Below the pieces are notes generated by a model. That model worked only from the letters and a program-made list of their open reading frames with translations. It ran no database searches and had not been told where the DNA came from. Position numbers and translations under genes: made by a program. From SABY01 sp964523795 (GTDB lineage Bacteria > Bacteroidota > Bacteroidia > Bacteroidales > 4484-276), in the NCBI GenBank assembly GCA_964523795.1, contig CAZGAO010000009.1:25929-89928 (forward strand): DNA of 64,000 nt, read 5' to 3'. This document shows, one piece after another, positions 18,472 to 27,157 of this stretch (its first letter is position 1; each line of letters opens with the position of its first letter).

Positions 18472-21384
18472 ATGAAAAAGTCAGCCTTTTTATTCCTGTT
18501 TGCAATCTTCTTTTCTCCCTTCGCCATTGGGCAAAGCTTGCCCACCGGTGGAGAATGGACAATTATGGAAACCTTTGATATTCCTGGTAAGGCCTCGGGC
18601 TTGGCCTGGGATGGCACCTACCTTTATTTTGGTATTTACGGCCAGTACGGCGACCAGTTTTATCAGTTCGATCCCGCAAGCGGCGAAGCCACGCTTTTGT
18701 TCACGCATCCCGAAATCGAGGACAGCTTTGGGATGAGCTGCGATGGCGAAAATCTTTGGGTCATTCACCAGCCCTCGGGCAGTTCCAATCCCTCGTTGGC
18801 CACTCAGTTGGATTTGGGAGGAAACATCCTTTCCACCATCACCCTGCCCGATCACTACATGTCGGGCATTGCCTGGGATGAGGGTAAACTTTGGGTTTCC
18901 ACTTATTATCCCGATCCGGGCACCGTTTATCAAATTGATGACCAGGGCACGGTTCTCCAACAATTTGCACCACCCATCGCTGATCAGGTGTGGGACTTGT
19001 GTCGGCAGGATGACTTCTTGTGGTTTGCCGATTATAATGCCGACCTGATTTACAAAACCGATCTAAGTGGTGCCATCCTCGAGCAGCATGATGCCGAAAA
19101 TATTAAACCCTCAGGAATTGTTTACGATGGCACTTTCCTGTGGTATGTCGATGGGCAGTTGTCGAGTCCGAGCACGCTTTACAAGATCGACCTGGGCGGC
19201 GCAGGCACACCAGAGATTAATGTCCCTGTAACTTATCACGATTTTGGGATGGTTACCGTTGGCGATTCTGCGGTGTGGAATCTTAGCGTCTTCAATCAGG
19301 GCAATGCCCCGCTTAGCCTCGATAATTTTATCATTCCCAATTTGACACCGGTATTCACCTACGAAGTTTTCCCTCAAATAGTCGAGCCTGGTGAAAGCAC
19401 CGAGTTGGTATTGATTTTTAAACCCATCGAAGCAAGCCTCCTGGCTGTTCTTATTAACCTCCAATCCAACGACCCGGTAACGCCCGAAGTCGAAATACAG
19501 TTGGAGGGAGAATCGGTGCTGGAAGGTCCGGTTATTCAAGTGGTTGACGATAATTATGACTACGGGCAGGTGCGTGCCAGGGCTTTTACCCGTTGGTTTG
19601 TAGAGCTGGCAAATATTGGCGATGAAGCCCTCATCATCGAAAGCATCGAAAGCAGCGATCCTGCCTTTGTGGTGGACGAAACCATTGTTTTCCCCTTTTC
19701 GATTTCACCACTCCAAATCGCTGATTTTGGTATTTGGTTTAATCCCGGCGAGGGCCTTGTTTATGAGGGTATGCTAGCGATCTTCAGCAATGATCCACAA
19801 AATCCTGAAGTGGAGGTTTTAATCTCGGGCCAGGGCGTGGAACAGGATTATCCGATGGGCGAGCAGCTCTGGCAATATACCATCTCCGGAGGTTTCGACA
19901 ATAGCCCAAAAGCTATTGGTTCTCTCAAAGATATTACCGGCGATGCCGTTAACGAAGTCATCGTTGCTTCCGAGGATAATCTTGTCCGTTGCTTTAATGG
20001 CAATTCCGATGGCTCGGCCGATGTGCTGTGGGCGCACGAAATTTATTCGGGCAATGTTTATCAAAGCGAGGCCTTGGGCTTTTTGCCCGATATCGATGGC
20101 GATGGCTACGATGAAGTAGTGGTGGGCACTACCGGCGGCGATCGTGCGGTAAAAGTCTTGTCGGGAAAAACAGGCGAGCAGGTCTGGGTTTTTCACACCA
20201 ATACCTGGGGCGATGGCGGCTGGGTTTACGAGGTGGATGCCAGTCGCGATTATACCGGCGATGATGTGGCCGATGTGCTGGCCTGCGCCGGCGGTAGTTC
20301 CACGGGAACTGGGGCCAGCCGGGTGTTTTGCTTAGATGGAAGCAATGGCGATCTGGTGTGGGATTACTATCTAAATGGCCCTGGATTTTCGGTTATTGCC
20401 ATCGATGATGTAAATGGCGACGGTATTTCGGATGTGCTTGCGGGGGCTGCCAATGCCGACGAAAGTCAGGGCAAAACCGTGTGTGTGGATGGCAGCACAG
20501 GCTTTGAGATTTGGACTGATCTGGCCGAAGGAAGCTCGGTGTGGGCTCTTGCCCAACTGGACGACATTAATAGCGATGGCGTAAACGACGTGGCTTCGGG
20601 TGAGTTCGGTAGTGGTGATTTTAAAATATTTGATGCCACCAATGGTGATGTTTTGCAGAGTGGAAGCATGGGCGGCGGCTACGTGATTATCACCGACATT
20701 GTTCCCCTGAATGATGTAAATGATGATGGCTACGCCGATTTCACCATCCAGGCAAGCACCAGCAATCTGGTAGTTGTGGATGGCTTGACCGGCGAAACCC
20801 TCTGGCTGACATCTTTGGCCGACCAGGTGCAAAAGGTAAATCGCATTCCCGATGTGAGCGGCGATGGCATTAACGATATTGCGGTGGGTACTTTGTATCA
20901 GAATAATTATGTTTATTTTATTGATGGTGTAAACGGCGACATCCTCGATGAAATAGAATATGGACAGCCGGTGGACGCGCTTTTGGTTATTCCGGATATT
21001 AATGGCGATGACTCGTGGGAGGTGGTAGCCGGTGGCCGCGAGGGTAAGGTGGTTTGTTTTTCGGGTGGTTTGGATGCCAATACTTTTACCTCCGAATACG
21101 CAAGCCCTGTGGTGAAACTTACTATTTTAGTATCTCCTAATCCGATAGCCAACCATGGTTTGATAAGCCTGGAAGCCACGGATGCGGTTGAGGGAAATCT
21201 TAGCCTTATCACAGCAGGAGGTCGGATGATTAAGGATTTTGGCTTTCAAAAACTTGAAAACGAAACAAAATTATTTCCATTAAATATCCAAACTAAAAAT
21301 GGCGAAAGGCTATTGCCGGGCTTGTATTTTGTGGTATTTTCACACGGGCAATATACCACGTCCACCAAAGTAATAGTAAGGTAA
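18472..21384 (+). CDS. T9SS cargo protein with propeller and FG-GAP/VCBS-type repeats
   Basis: A 970-residue protein with a signal peptide ending AIGQ (residue 21). Residues about 30-245 form a beta-propeller-like region (SGLAWDGTYLYFGIYGQ). About 245-460 are two choice-of-anchor/ASPM-like sandwiches (VSVFNQGNAPLSLDNF-type). About 470-890 are integrin-like repeats with Ca-binding DxDxDG loops (LPDIDGDGYDEVVVG, IDDVNGDGISDVLAG, VSGDGINDIAVG). A sorting domain ends TKVIVR. Exported by T9SS, probably Ca-stabilised and adhesive. The next gene, PP2C, starts 12 bp after its stop, so the two may share a transcript. Confidence 0.87.
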   Translation: MKKSAFLFLFAIFFSPFAIGQSLPTGGEWTIMETFDIPGKASGLAWDGTYLYFGIYGQYGDQFYQFDPASGEATLLFTHPEIEDSFGMSCDGENLWVIHQPSGSSNPSLATQLDLGGNILSTITLPDHYMSGIAWDEGKLWVSTYYPDPGTVYQIDDQGTVLQQFAPPIADQVWDLCRQDDFLWFADYNADLIYKTDLSGAILEQHDAENIKPSGIVYDGTFLWYVDGQLSSPSTLYKIDLGGAGTPEINVPVTYHDFGMVTVGDSAVWNLSVFNQGNAPLSLDNFIIPNLTPVFTYEVFPQIVEPGESTELVLIFKPIEASLLAVLINLQSNDPVTPEVEIQLEGESVLEGPVIQVVDDNYDYGQVRARAFTRWFVELANIGDEALIIESIESSDPAFVVDETIVFPFSISPLQIADFGIWFNPGEGLVYEGMLAIFSNDPQNPEVEVLISGQGVEQDYPMGEQLWQYTISGGFDNSPKAIGSLKDITGDAVNEVIVASEDNLVRCFNGNSDGSADVLWAHEIYSGNVYQSEALGFLPDIDGDGYDEVVVGTTGGDRAVKVLSGKTGEQVWVFHTNTWGDGGWVYEVDASRDYTGDDVADVLACAGGSSTGTGASRVFCLDGSNGDLVWDYYLNGPGFSVIAIDDVNGDGISDVLAGAANADESQGKTVCVDGSTGFEIWTDLAEGSSVWALAQLDDINSDGVNDVASGEFGSGDFKIFDATNGDVLQSGSMGGGYVIITDIVPLNDVNDDGYADFTIQASTSNLVVVDGLTGETLWLTSLADQVQKVNRIPDVSGDGINDIAVGTLYQNNYVYFIDGVNGDILDEIEYGQPVDALLVIPDINGDDSWEVVAGGREGKVVCFSGGLDANTFTSEYASPVVKLTILVSPNPIANHGLISLEATDAVEGNLSLITAGGRMIKDFGFQKLENETKLFPLNIQTKNGERLLPGLYFVVFSHGQYTTSTKVIVR

Positions 21385-21396
21385 GACCGCTTTAAC

Positions 21397-22116
21397 ATGA
21401 TAATAGAAGCAGCAGGGTTTTCGCACACGGGCACTCGAAGAGCCAAAAATGAGGATGCGGTTTTGATGCACGATCAAATTTATAATTCAGGATTTTTTGA
21501 ATTTGAAGGCGAAAACCATGCGCGCATTTTTGTTGCCGATGGGGTAGGGGGTGCTCCTGCCGGCGATATAGCTGCTCATTATGTCTTAAGCCAGCTCAAC
21601 CAGCGTATCCCGCCGGCATCTTATCCGCAAAAAACCGACCTTGAACAAACACTTATTTCCATCAACAACGATTTGTGCGAGTATGGCAAAAGCAACTTGC
21701 ATACCCACAGCATGGCTACTACTTTAAGTGGAATTTTGGTCAATGACCATCAATATCGCATTGTTAATGCCGGCGATTCGCGGGTGATGATATTACGTGG
21801 AAAGAATTTGGAACAGCTCACCACCGATGATATTATGGATGTTCACGCCATGTACCGACCGCTCACAAATTATTTTGGTGGTCCTGTGCCACTGGTTAAA
21901 CCTGCCATTATCGATTCGGATGAAGATTTAAAAACCGATACCCTATTTTTTATTAGCTCCGATGGCATCTTTCATTGCTTTTCTACCAACCAGCTTGGGA
22001 AAATCCTGGCTAATTCGAGCAGCCTCGCTACAAAGGCGAAAAGTATTCGCGATGAAGCACTCGCCACAGGCTCGCCCGACAATATCTCATGTGTTTTGCT
22101 AAAAATAAGTTTTTAA
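21397..22116 (+). CDS. PP2C-family protein phosphatase
   Basis: A 239-residue protein. Family motifs appear in order: GTRRAKNEDAV (residues 12-22), FVADGVGG (metal-binding Asp), MATTLSGIL, VNAGDSRVMI, FISSDGIF and SPDNISCVLL. It is a Mn/Mg-dependent Ser/Thr phosphatase of the single-domain bacterial type. It starts the block of PP2C, kinase, coiled-coil protein, AAA+, radical SAM and FHA genes. With a kinase 20 bp downstream it should reverse that kinase's phosphorylation. Cytoplasmic; no signal or membrane segment is visible. Confidence 0.92.
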   Translation: MIIEAAGFSHTGTRRAKNEDAVLMHDQIYNSGFFEFEGENHARIFVADGVGGAPAGDIAAHYVLSQLNQRIPPASYPQKTDLEQTLISINNDLCEYGKSNLHTHSMATTLSGILVNDHQYRIVNAGDSRVMILRGKNLEQLTTDDIMDVHAMYRPLTNYFGGPVPLVKPAIIDSDEDLKTDTLFFISSDGIFHCFSTNQLGKILANSSSLATKAKSIRDEALATGSPDNISCVLLKISF

Positions 22117-22136
22117 TGAAAAATTATTTTTAGGAT

Positions 22137-25100
22137 ATGAACGAATTTTTTACTGACATATACCAAACAAAGGCCTATACAGCCGATGACTTCGGCAAGG
22201 ATACCAAAATCCTGCAAACGGTGGGAAGAACTATACCCTATTTGTCGGATTTTGCACTGGATGAAAACAGAACTCAGGCCTACCACCCTGAACCATTGCC
22301 CGAAAAAAAAACGGCTAATTACCAGTTGGCACCCGGCGATAAGGTAGAACTCAACAGCATAAGCTACACCGTAAGCGGGATCATTGCCGAGGAAGGCAAA
22401 AATGCTGAAGCTGCCATTTATAAGGTAAAAAACCCGAAAGATGAGGTTTTTGTCTTGAAGCTCTATTATGAGTTTAGCAATCCTCGTCTTGAACCCAATT
22501 CGGATACCCTGCAACGCATTCGCGAAATTAACAGCCACGACATTTTGCGCCTGTTCGACTTTGGCACCGGCCCCAATAAACATCTCGAAAAGTATTGCTT
22601 CGAAATTGTGGACTTTGCCGCCGGTGGCGACTTGCTTAATGTTGCCGACATCCCAAAGAAATATACTCCCGATTTTATTAGCGAAAAAGTAGTACAATCG
22701 GTGGCAGATGGCTTGCGTACCCTTCACGCCGAAAAAATTTACCACTGCGACCTGAAACCGCAGAATGTTTTCTTTTTGGATGCGGAGCAAAGCAAAATTG
22801 TGATCGGTGATTATGGTTCCGCAAAATCCTTCGAGAAATCATCGCACAAGGAGCTGAGTTATACTACCATCACTAAGGGCACCGAGTTTTATCTCGCTCC
22901 CGAGCAGGCTTTTGGTATTGTTTCCGAGAAAAATGATTATTACAGCCTGGGCATGATCGTCCTCCACCTGCTTTACCCCGACCAGGTTAACCGCGAGAAT
23001 TTGCGGCGTATTTTTGAACGACGTACCAAGGGCTTGCCCATCATCGATTTTGATGATCGTTTCAAGCGACTAAACATGCTTATTCAGGGGCTTACCCTAC
23101 AGGATTATAACAGCCGATGGGGCGAAAAGGAGCTGAGCCGATGGTTGGCAGGCGAGGAGGTGGAAGTAAACTACAACTTGGCAGGTCATCGTCAGGTGCT
23201 GAAAATTGGGGAAATCGAAATCAAGACCGGCGACCAACTGGCGGCATACATTCGCAGCGATCCCTTCTTTTTTGATGAGCTTATCGAGGACAGGGAAGGC
23301 TATAGTATGCTGCTGGCCTGGCTTAAAAATATGCAGGGCGAACAGAACGCTGTGCAGTTTGACGGCATGGTATCTTACTACAAAAAGTATTTCGGTTTCG
23401 ATTATGTAAAAGAGGCCTTGCTGTTTTATTTTGACCCGGCGCATCAGGTTAGCGTGGGCCTGGAAACATTCCGCTTTGCTGTGGATCAGGATATCGAAAC
23501 TGCTGCATCCAATTTCTTTAAAACCCTGGATGCGCTGTGGAAAACTACCGATTTCGAAGTTATGCGTTTTTACTTTTTCCGCTTCGAGTTTGCCATGCGC
23601 AGGCTAAGGGTGAAATCAGGAAATGAGTCTCAAAAAATTATCGACTTTATCCTGAACAAAATTGCGGCTATTGTTGAAACGGCTAACAGCGTTGACTTTT
23701 CGGAGTTAAAAGCCGATATTTATATCCACTTAAAAGATCAGCATTTTTGTGATTTTTTCTATTTGTTTGATGCCCGGCGTAACTTTAAAGACCTGTGTGG
23801 CCATGAATATACCAGTTTGTTTGAGCTTGACGAATTGCTGCGATCCAATCCGCCTGGAGGCAAAACCGAAACCCTGCACTGCGAAAAGCATTCGTTTTTG
23901 CGCCAACGGGTAAGCAGGGAGGATCTTTTGGAGTTTTTCGAATTCAGCGATACGGCTCCCGGGTTTTTTAGGGATAAAGAAGTGGATTATCGCTTGCTTC
24001 TGGAACTGATCCACAAATTTACAAAGCCCCGATATAGCCTTCCTTTCTTGCAACAAGTGGTGGCGCATTACAAAAATTCCCCGCCCCGTATATTTACTGC
24101 CTTGGTTTTACGCCTGCTCGATCCCGAAAGAGCGATAAAGGTAAGTGGTAAAGAGATATTGCTTCACCAGCATGGTGATTTCAAAAATAAGCTGGAAGAT
24201 TTTTTTGAGGCCCTCAATCGATTCCGCCTCACCGCATCTATCGAGCAGGTGAGAACCCTGTTCTTTGACTTTGAATTGTGCATGATGCAAATCGCTGCCG
24301 ATGATGCCGTCTTTGGCCAAAAACAGGCAGCACTTGCTTTTGGGAAAATACAGGAAATCCTCCAGGTTCAAGCTCCCGACATGCAGCTTCTAAAGGCTTC
24401 TTTTTACCCGGATATGAGGGAGGAGCAGCTCCTGGAAATCATTTATGCCTTTTTGCCTGCTGCCTCTTTTTGTAACCACCTGGGCGATTACCTTAGCTCC
24501 GGCAACGAAATTGCACTTTACTACTTGCAATATCCCGGAAAATACAACGAAAAGTCCTCGACCATCGAACGTGAAATATATCTTAAAAAGGCCGGGCAAC
24601 GCGGACTTCTCGATTTGTCCTTCAAGGATTTTATCATGCGGGTCTTCCATCGAAATGCCTTTACTGACGTGAGCATCGAAAATATGGTTTTTGATGAGCA
24701 GGCAGCCAACGAGCTTTCCGTTTATTATGTTTATTCCGGCTCTATCCAAAATTATCTGGAATCTTTGGGCTACCATCTGGACTTCGACTGCCAGCCCTCA
24801 TCGCAACAAAAGGTAACGCTCCCCATTAAAATGCTTACCAGCGATACCGGCTTGTATCAAAAATTTGCTACCCACCTGCACCACCACCATGCCATTGGAA
24901 ACCTTGATCCCAATTTGGAATCCCAATTTCTGTCCAAATTTGAGGTACTCAAACAGCGCGATTTCAGAGCTTCCTTTAGTTTGGTGCCACGATATATGCT
25001 GCATTTGTTGCCGCCCTTTGCCTTGCTCTTTCTGGCCTCTGCCTACTTGTTCGATTTTTCCTTTTTCAAGCAGCTTTCATTTTCGATTTCTCCCGCGCTC

Positions 25101-25565
25101 AACATGGTGTCGGCACGCCTGGCCACCGCCAATTTTAGCAGCCTGCTTTTCTCGGCATATTTTGTAAACCTTTGGCTGGGTATTGCATTTTTGCTCCCTG
25201 TTTTTAGTCTCAAATACAAAAGAAAACAGTTCGAAAATTTCACCCTCCTTTACAGCTCTTTAATCAGCAAACTGACTACGCTCCTGGTGTTTGCGCCGGT
25301 TTTGTTTATCGCCGGTTATTATTTTTCCAACTTGATATTTGGTGATTCAATTTTTATTCTAAAATGGCTCAATCTTACTTTGGGTACTTCCGATTTTATA
25401 ATTTTACTCTATATTCTTTTCATGCTTTACCAGTCTTTGCAAGTGGTGCATGCTATTTTCAGAGCATTCGGAAAAATCCGTATTGTGCCCTTGCTTATTG
25501 CTGTGTGCGCCTATTTGCTGTTGTATTACTTCACTATCATCAACCAAAACTTGTACGTACTATGA
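22137..25565 (+). CDS. Giant membrane-anchored Ser/Thr protein kinase
   Basis: A 1,142-residue protein. The kinase domain is about residues 70-345. The glycine loop is degenerate. Lys108 in VLKLYY is the probable ATP-binding lysine, HCDLKPQN holds catalytic Asp205 (HRD is HCD here), and the DFG motif is DYG at 225-227. APEQ follows. Residues about 350-940 are a long soluble region that matches nothing I recognise. About 950-1140 hold roughly five hydrophobic helices (LLPPFALLFLASAYLF, LLVFAPVLFIAGYYF, IVPLLIAVCAYLLLYYF), so the protein is anchored by its C terminus with the kinase in the cytoplasm. Its stop overlaps the next start (ATGA), so the two are translationally coupled. The partner PP2C gene is upstream. 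Confidence 0.9.
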   Translation: MNEFFTDIYQTKAYTADDFGKDTKILQTVGRTIPYLSDFALDENRTQAYHPEPLPEKKTANYQLAPGDKVELNSISYTVSGIIAEEGKNAEAAIYKVKNPKDEVFVLKLYYEFSNPRLEPNSDTLQRIREINSHDILRLFDFGTGPNKHLEKYCFEIVDFAAGGDLLNVADIPKKYTPDFISEKVVQSVADGLRTLHAEKIYHCDLKPQNVFFLDAEQSKIVIGDYGSAKSFEKSSHKELSYTTITKGTEFYLAPEQAFGIVSEKNDYYSLGMIVLHLLYPDQVNRENLRRIFERRTKGLPIIDFDDRFKRLNMLIQGLTLQDYNSRWGEKELSRWLAGEEVEVNYNLAGHRQVLKIGEIEIKTGDQLAAYIRSDPFFFDELIEDREGYSMLLAWLKNMQGEQNAVQFDGMVSYYKKYFGFDYVKEALLFYFDPAHQVSVGLETFRFAVDQDIETAASNFFKTLDALWKTTDFEVMRFYFFRFEFAMRRLRVKSGNESQKIIDFILNKIAAIVETANSVDFSELKADIYIHLKDQHFCDFFYLFDARRNFKDLCGHEYTSLFELDELLRSNPPGGKTETLHCEKHSFLRQRVSREDLLEFFEFSDTAPGFFRDKEVDYRLLLELIHKFTKPRYSLPFLQQVVAHYKNSPPRIFTALVLRLLDPERAIKVSGKEILLHQHGDFKNKLEDFFEALNRFRLTASIEQVRTLFFDFELCMMQIAADDAVFGQKQAALAFGKIQEILQVQAPDMQLLKASFYPDMREEQLLEIIYAFLPAASFCNHLGDYLSSGNEIALYYLQYPGKYNEKSSTIEREIYLKKAGQRGLLDLSFKDFIMRVFHRNAFTDVSIENMVFDEQAANELSVYYVYSGSIQNYLESLGYHLDFDCQPSSQQKVTLPIKMLTSDTGLYQKFATHLHHHHAIGNLDPNLESQFLSKFEVLKQRDFRASFSLVPRYMLHLLPPFALLFLASAYLFDFSFFKQLSFSISPALNMVSARLATANFSSLLFSAYFVNLWLGIAFLLPVFSLKYKRKQFENFTLLYSSLISKLTTLLVFAPVLFIAGYYFSNLIFGDSIFILKWLNLTLGTSDFIILLYILFMLYQSLQVVHAIFRAFGKIRIVPLLIAVCAYLLLYYFTIINQNLYVL

Positions 25566-27079
25566 GCGGGCCAAAAAGTTATTCGTGCAGGGTTTTTAAT
25601 AAGCAATTGCTCGGCTTGTTTATGCAGCAGGCAGCCATCGACAATTTATGGGAATTGCTGCATTCGCGGCGCATTGTGGATAAACAAAGAGGAATCGAAA
25701 TTACCAACGATGACTTTATCCGTGCCAATGCTGCAAGTTATCAGGAACTTTGGATGAACCCCGGGGTAACCAAAGGCAAAGTGCTCGATCAGCAGCAGTT
25801 CGACAATAGTTACAATTGGATGCAGGCTGCCCTAAATCATCATCAAAAGTTAAAAACTAAACTGGAAGCGCAGCATCAGGATTTTGACCGCATCGAAGAA
25901 GCCTGGCACGCCTATCTTGACCTGGAACTTTTTAAAAAGGATTTGGATGAGGAGTTTATGAGCCTGAAAAATCAGATGTTCGATTATTTGAAATCTTTAA
26001 AAATTGATAAAAGAAAAAAAGAGCAAGGCATCAGCCGACTTGCTGCGATGGAAATCTCTTACGTCCTCCCGGAGTTTCCGGTCGAGCGGATTGAGGCAAT
26101 GGAGAGCATCCGTCAAAATATGATAGCTCATTACAACGAAAGTAAAAGGCAAATTGGGATGGAGGCTGGTATTGAGGAAAGTAGAAAACGAGCAGTGTTT
26201 CACAAAACAAAGGTAAAAATGCTGATCGATGAAAGCCTGTCCATTCATAATTCTGATTTTGATTTGGATGTGATGCTTTCGTCCATCAGGCAGGCTATTG
26301 CCAAAATTGAATCCGCCAGCCAGGCGGTCATTTATAAAAATCGCCTCCAGAAAATTTTGAAAAATAATAGCGGACAGGAATCCTATTTTTTTGCTGAACT
26401 GTTCGAGGATTTGAAAAAGTATAGCGATAAACAGGAAAAGCGAATCAGCCTTGAAATGCTAATCCAAAAACTGCCCGAAGGTTTGCTGTCAAAGGATTTG
26501 CTTGTCGAAATTAATAAAGTAAGAACGGATATTGATTTGTTAATGCAGCAAGTGCAAATTAAAAATGACGATCTGGCAAGGATTGAGCACAGTATTTACA
26601 AAATTAAAGAAAAGCAAGCTGCCGCCTTTCGGGAACAGCAATATATAAAATCGAATATTGTGGCCTGCCTCAACGATTTAAACTATACCGTGGCTGATGA
26701 TACCGAGCTGATCGATTTAGAAAGCAGCGATGATTTTCTGCTTTCTATTCCCGGCCAGTCCAACTACCTCAATCTGCGCTTTGATACCACAGGAAATGTG
26801 TTGTACAATTTTTTGATACCTGATGAACCGGATAGTTTATCTTACGATGAAAAATCGCTTAAGTATGCCGAAATGCAGGATACCTGTACTGCTTTTAAAA
26901 AAGTGCTTGCGGATTTGAAAAGCCAGGGACTAAACATCGATTTGCAGCACGAAATCCTGATAAGCGAGAAAGCCCTGGTAGCCTTACCCCGAATATATCG
27001 CAGCAAGCTGAATCCAATAAAGACAGCAAAACCCGCAAAACAAAAACCGGGCAGTATTCACAGAGATATAAAAAAATAA
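25562..27079 (+). CDS. Coiled-coil protein with MSGPK N terminus, function unknown
   Basis: A 505-residue protein. The ATG was chosen because it overlaps the kinase stop as ATGA; the frame is open further upstream inside the kinase gene, but that part is not expected to be translated. The N terminus is MSGPKSYSCRVFNKQLL. Residues about 95-440 are strongly helical and charged, with coiled-coil stretches such as KDLDEEFMSLKNQMFDYLK. A small globular part follows (YLNLRFDTTGNVLYNFLIPD). The last 25 residues are basic. No signal peptide, membrane segment or catalytic motif is seen. It is probably a scaffold or substrate of the neighbouring kinase; the function is not known. Confidence 0.8.
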   Translation: MSGPKSYSCRVFNKQLLGLFMQQAAIDNLWELLHSRRIVDKQRGIEITNDDFIRANAASYQELWMNPGVTKGKVLDQQQFDNSYNWMQAALNHHQKLKTKLEAQHQDFDRIEEAWHAYLDLELFKKDLDEEFMSLKNQMFDYLKSLKIDKRKKEQGISRLAAMEISYVLPEFPVERIEAMESIRQNMIAHYNESKRQIGMEAGIEESRKRAVFHKTKVKMLIDESLSIHNSDFDLDVMLSSIRQAIAKIESASQAVIYKNRLQKILKNNSGQESYFFAELFEDLKKYSDKQEKRISLEMLIQKLPEGLLSKDLLVEINKVRTDIDLLMQQVQIKNDDLARIEHSIYKIKEKQAAAFREQQYIKSNIVACLNDLNYTVADDTELIDLESSDDFLLSIPGQSNYLNLRFDTTGNVLYNFLIPDEPDSLSYDEKSLKYAEMQDTCTAFKKVLADLKSQGLNIDLQHEILISEKALVALPRIYRSKLNPIKTAKPAKQKPGSIHRDIKK

Positions 27080-27157
27080 AACAATCTTATTACCGCTTCT
27101 TTGCTTCAAGTCTTATTTTCTTAATTTTGAAAATATTTTTAAATCAAACCAAAGCCG

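Noticed and set aside
22113..22790. 225-codon minus-strand frame
   Set aside because: It is antisense to the kinase domain; its sequence shows no domain and the plus strand carries the conserved motifs.
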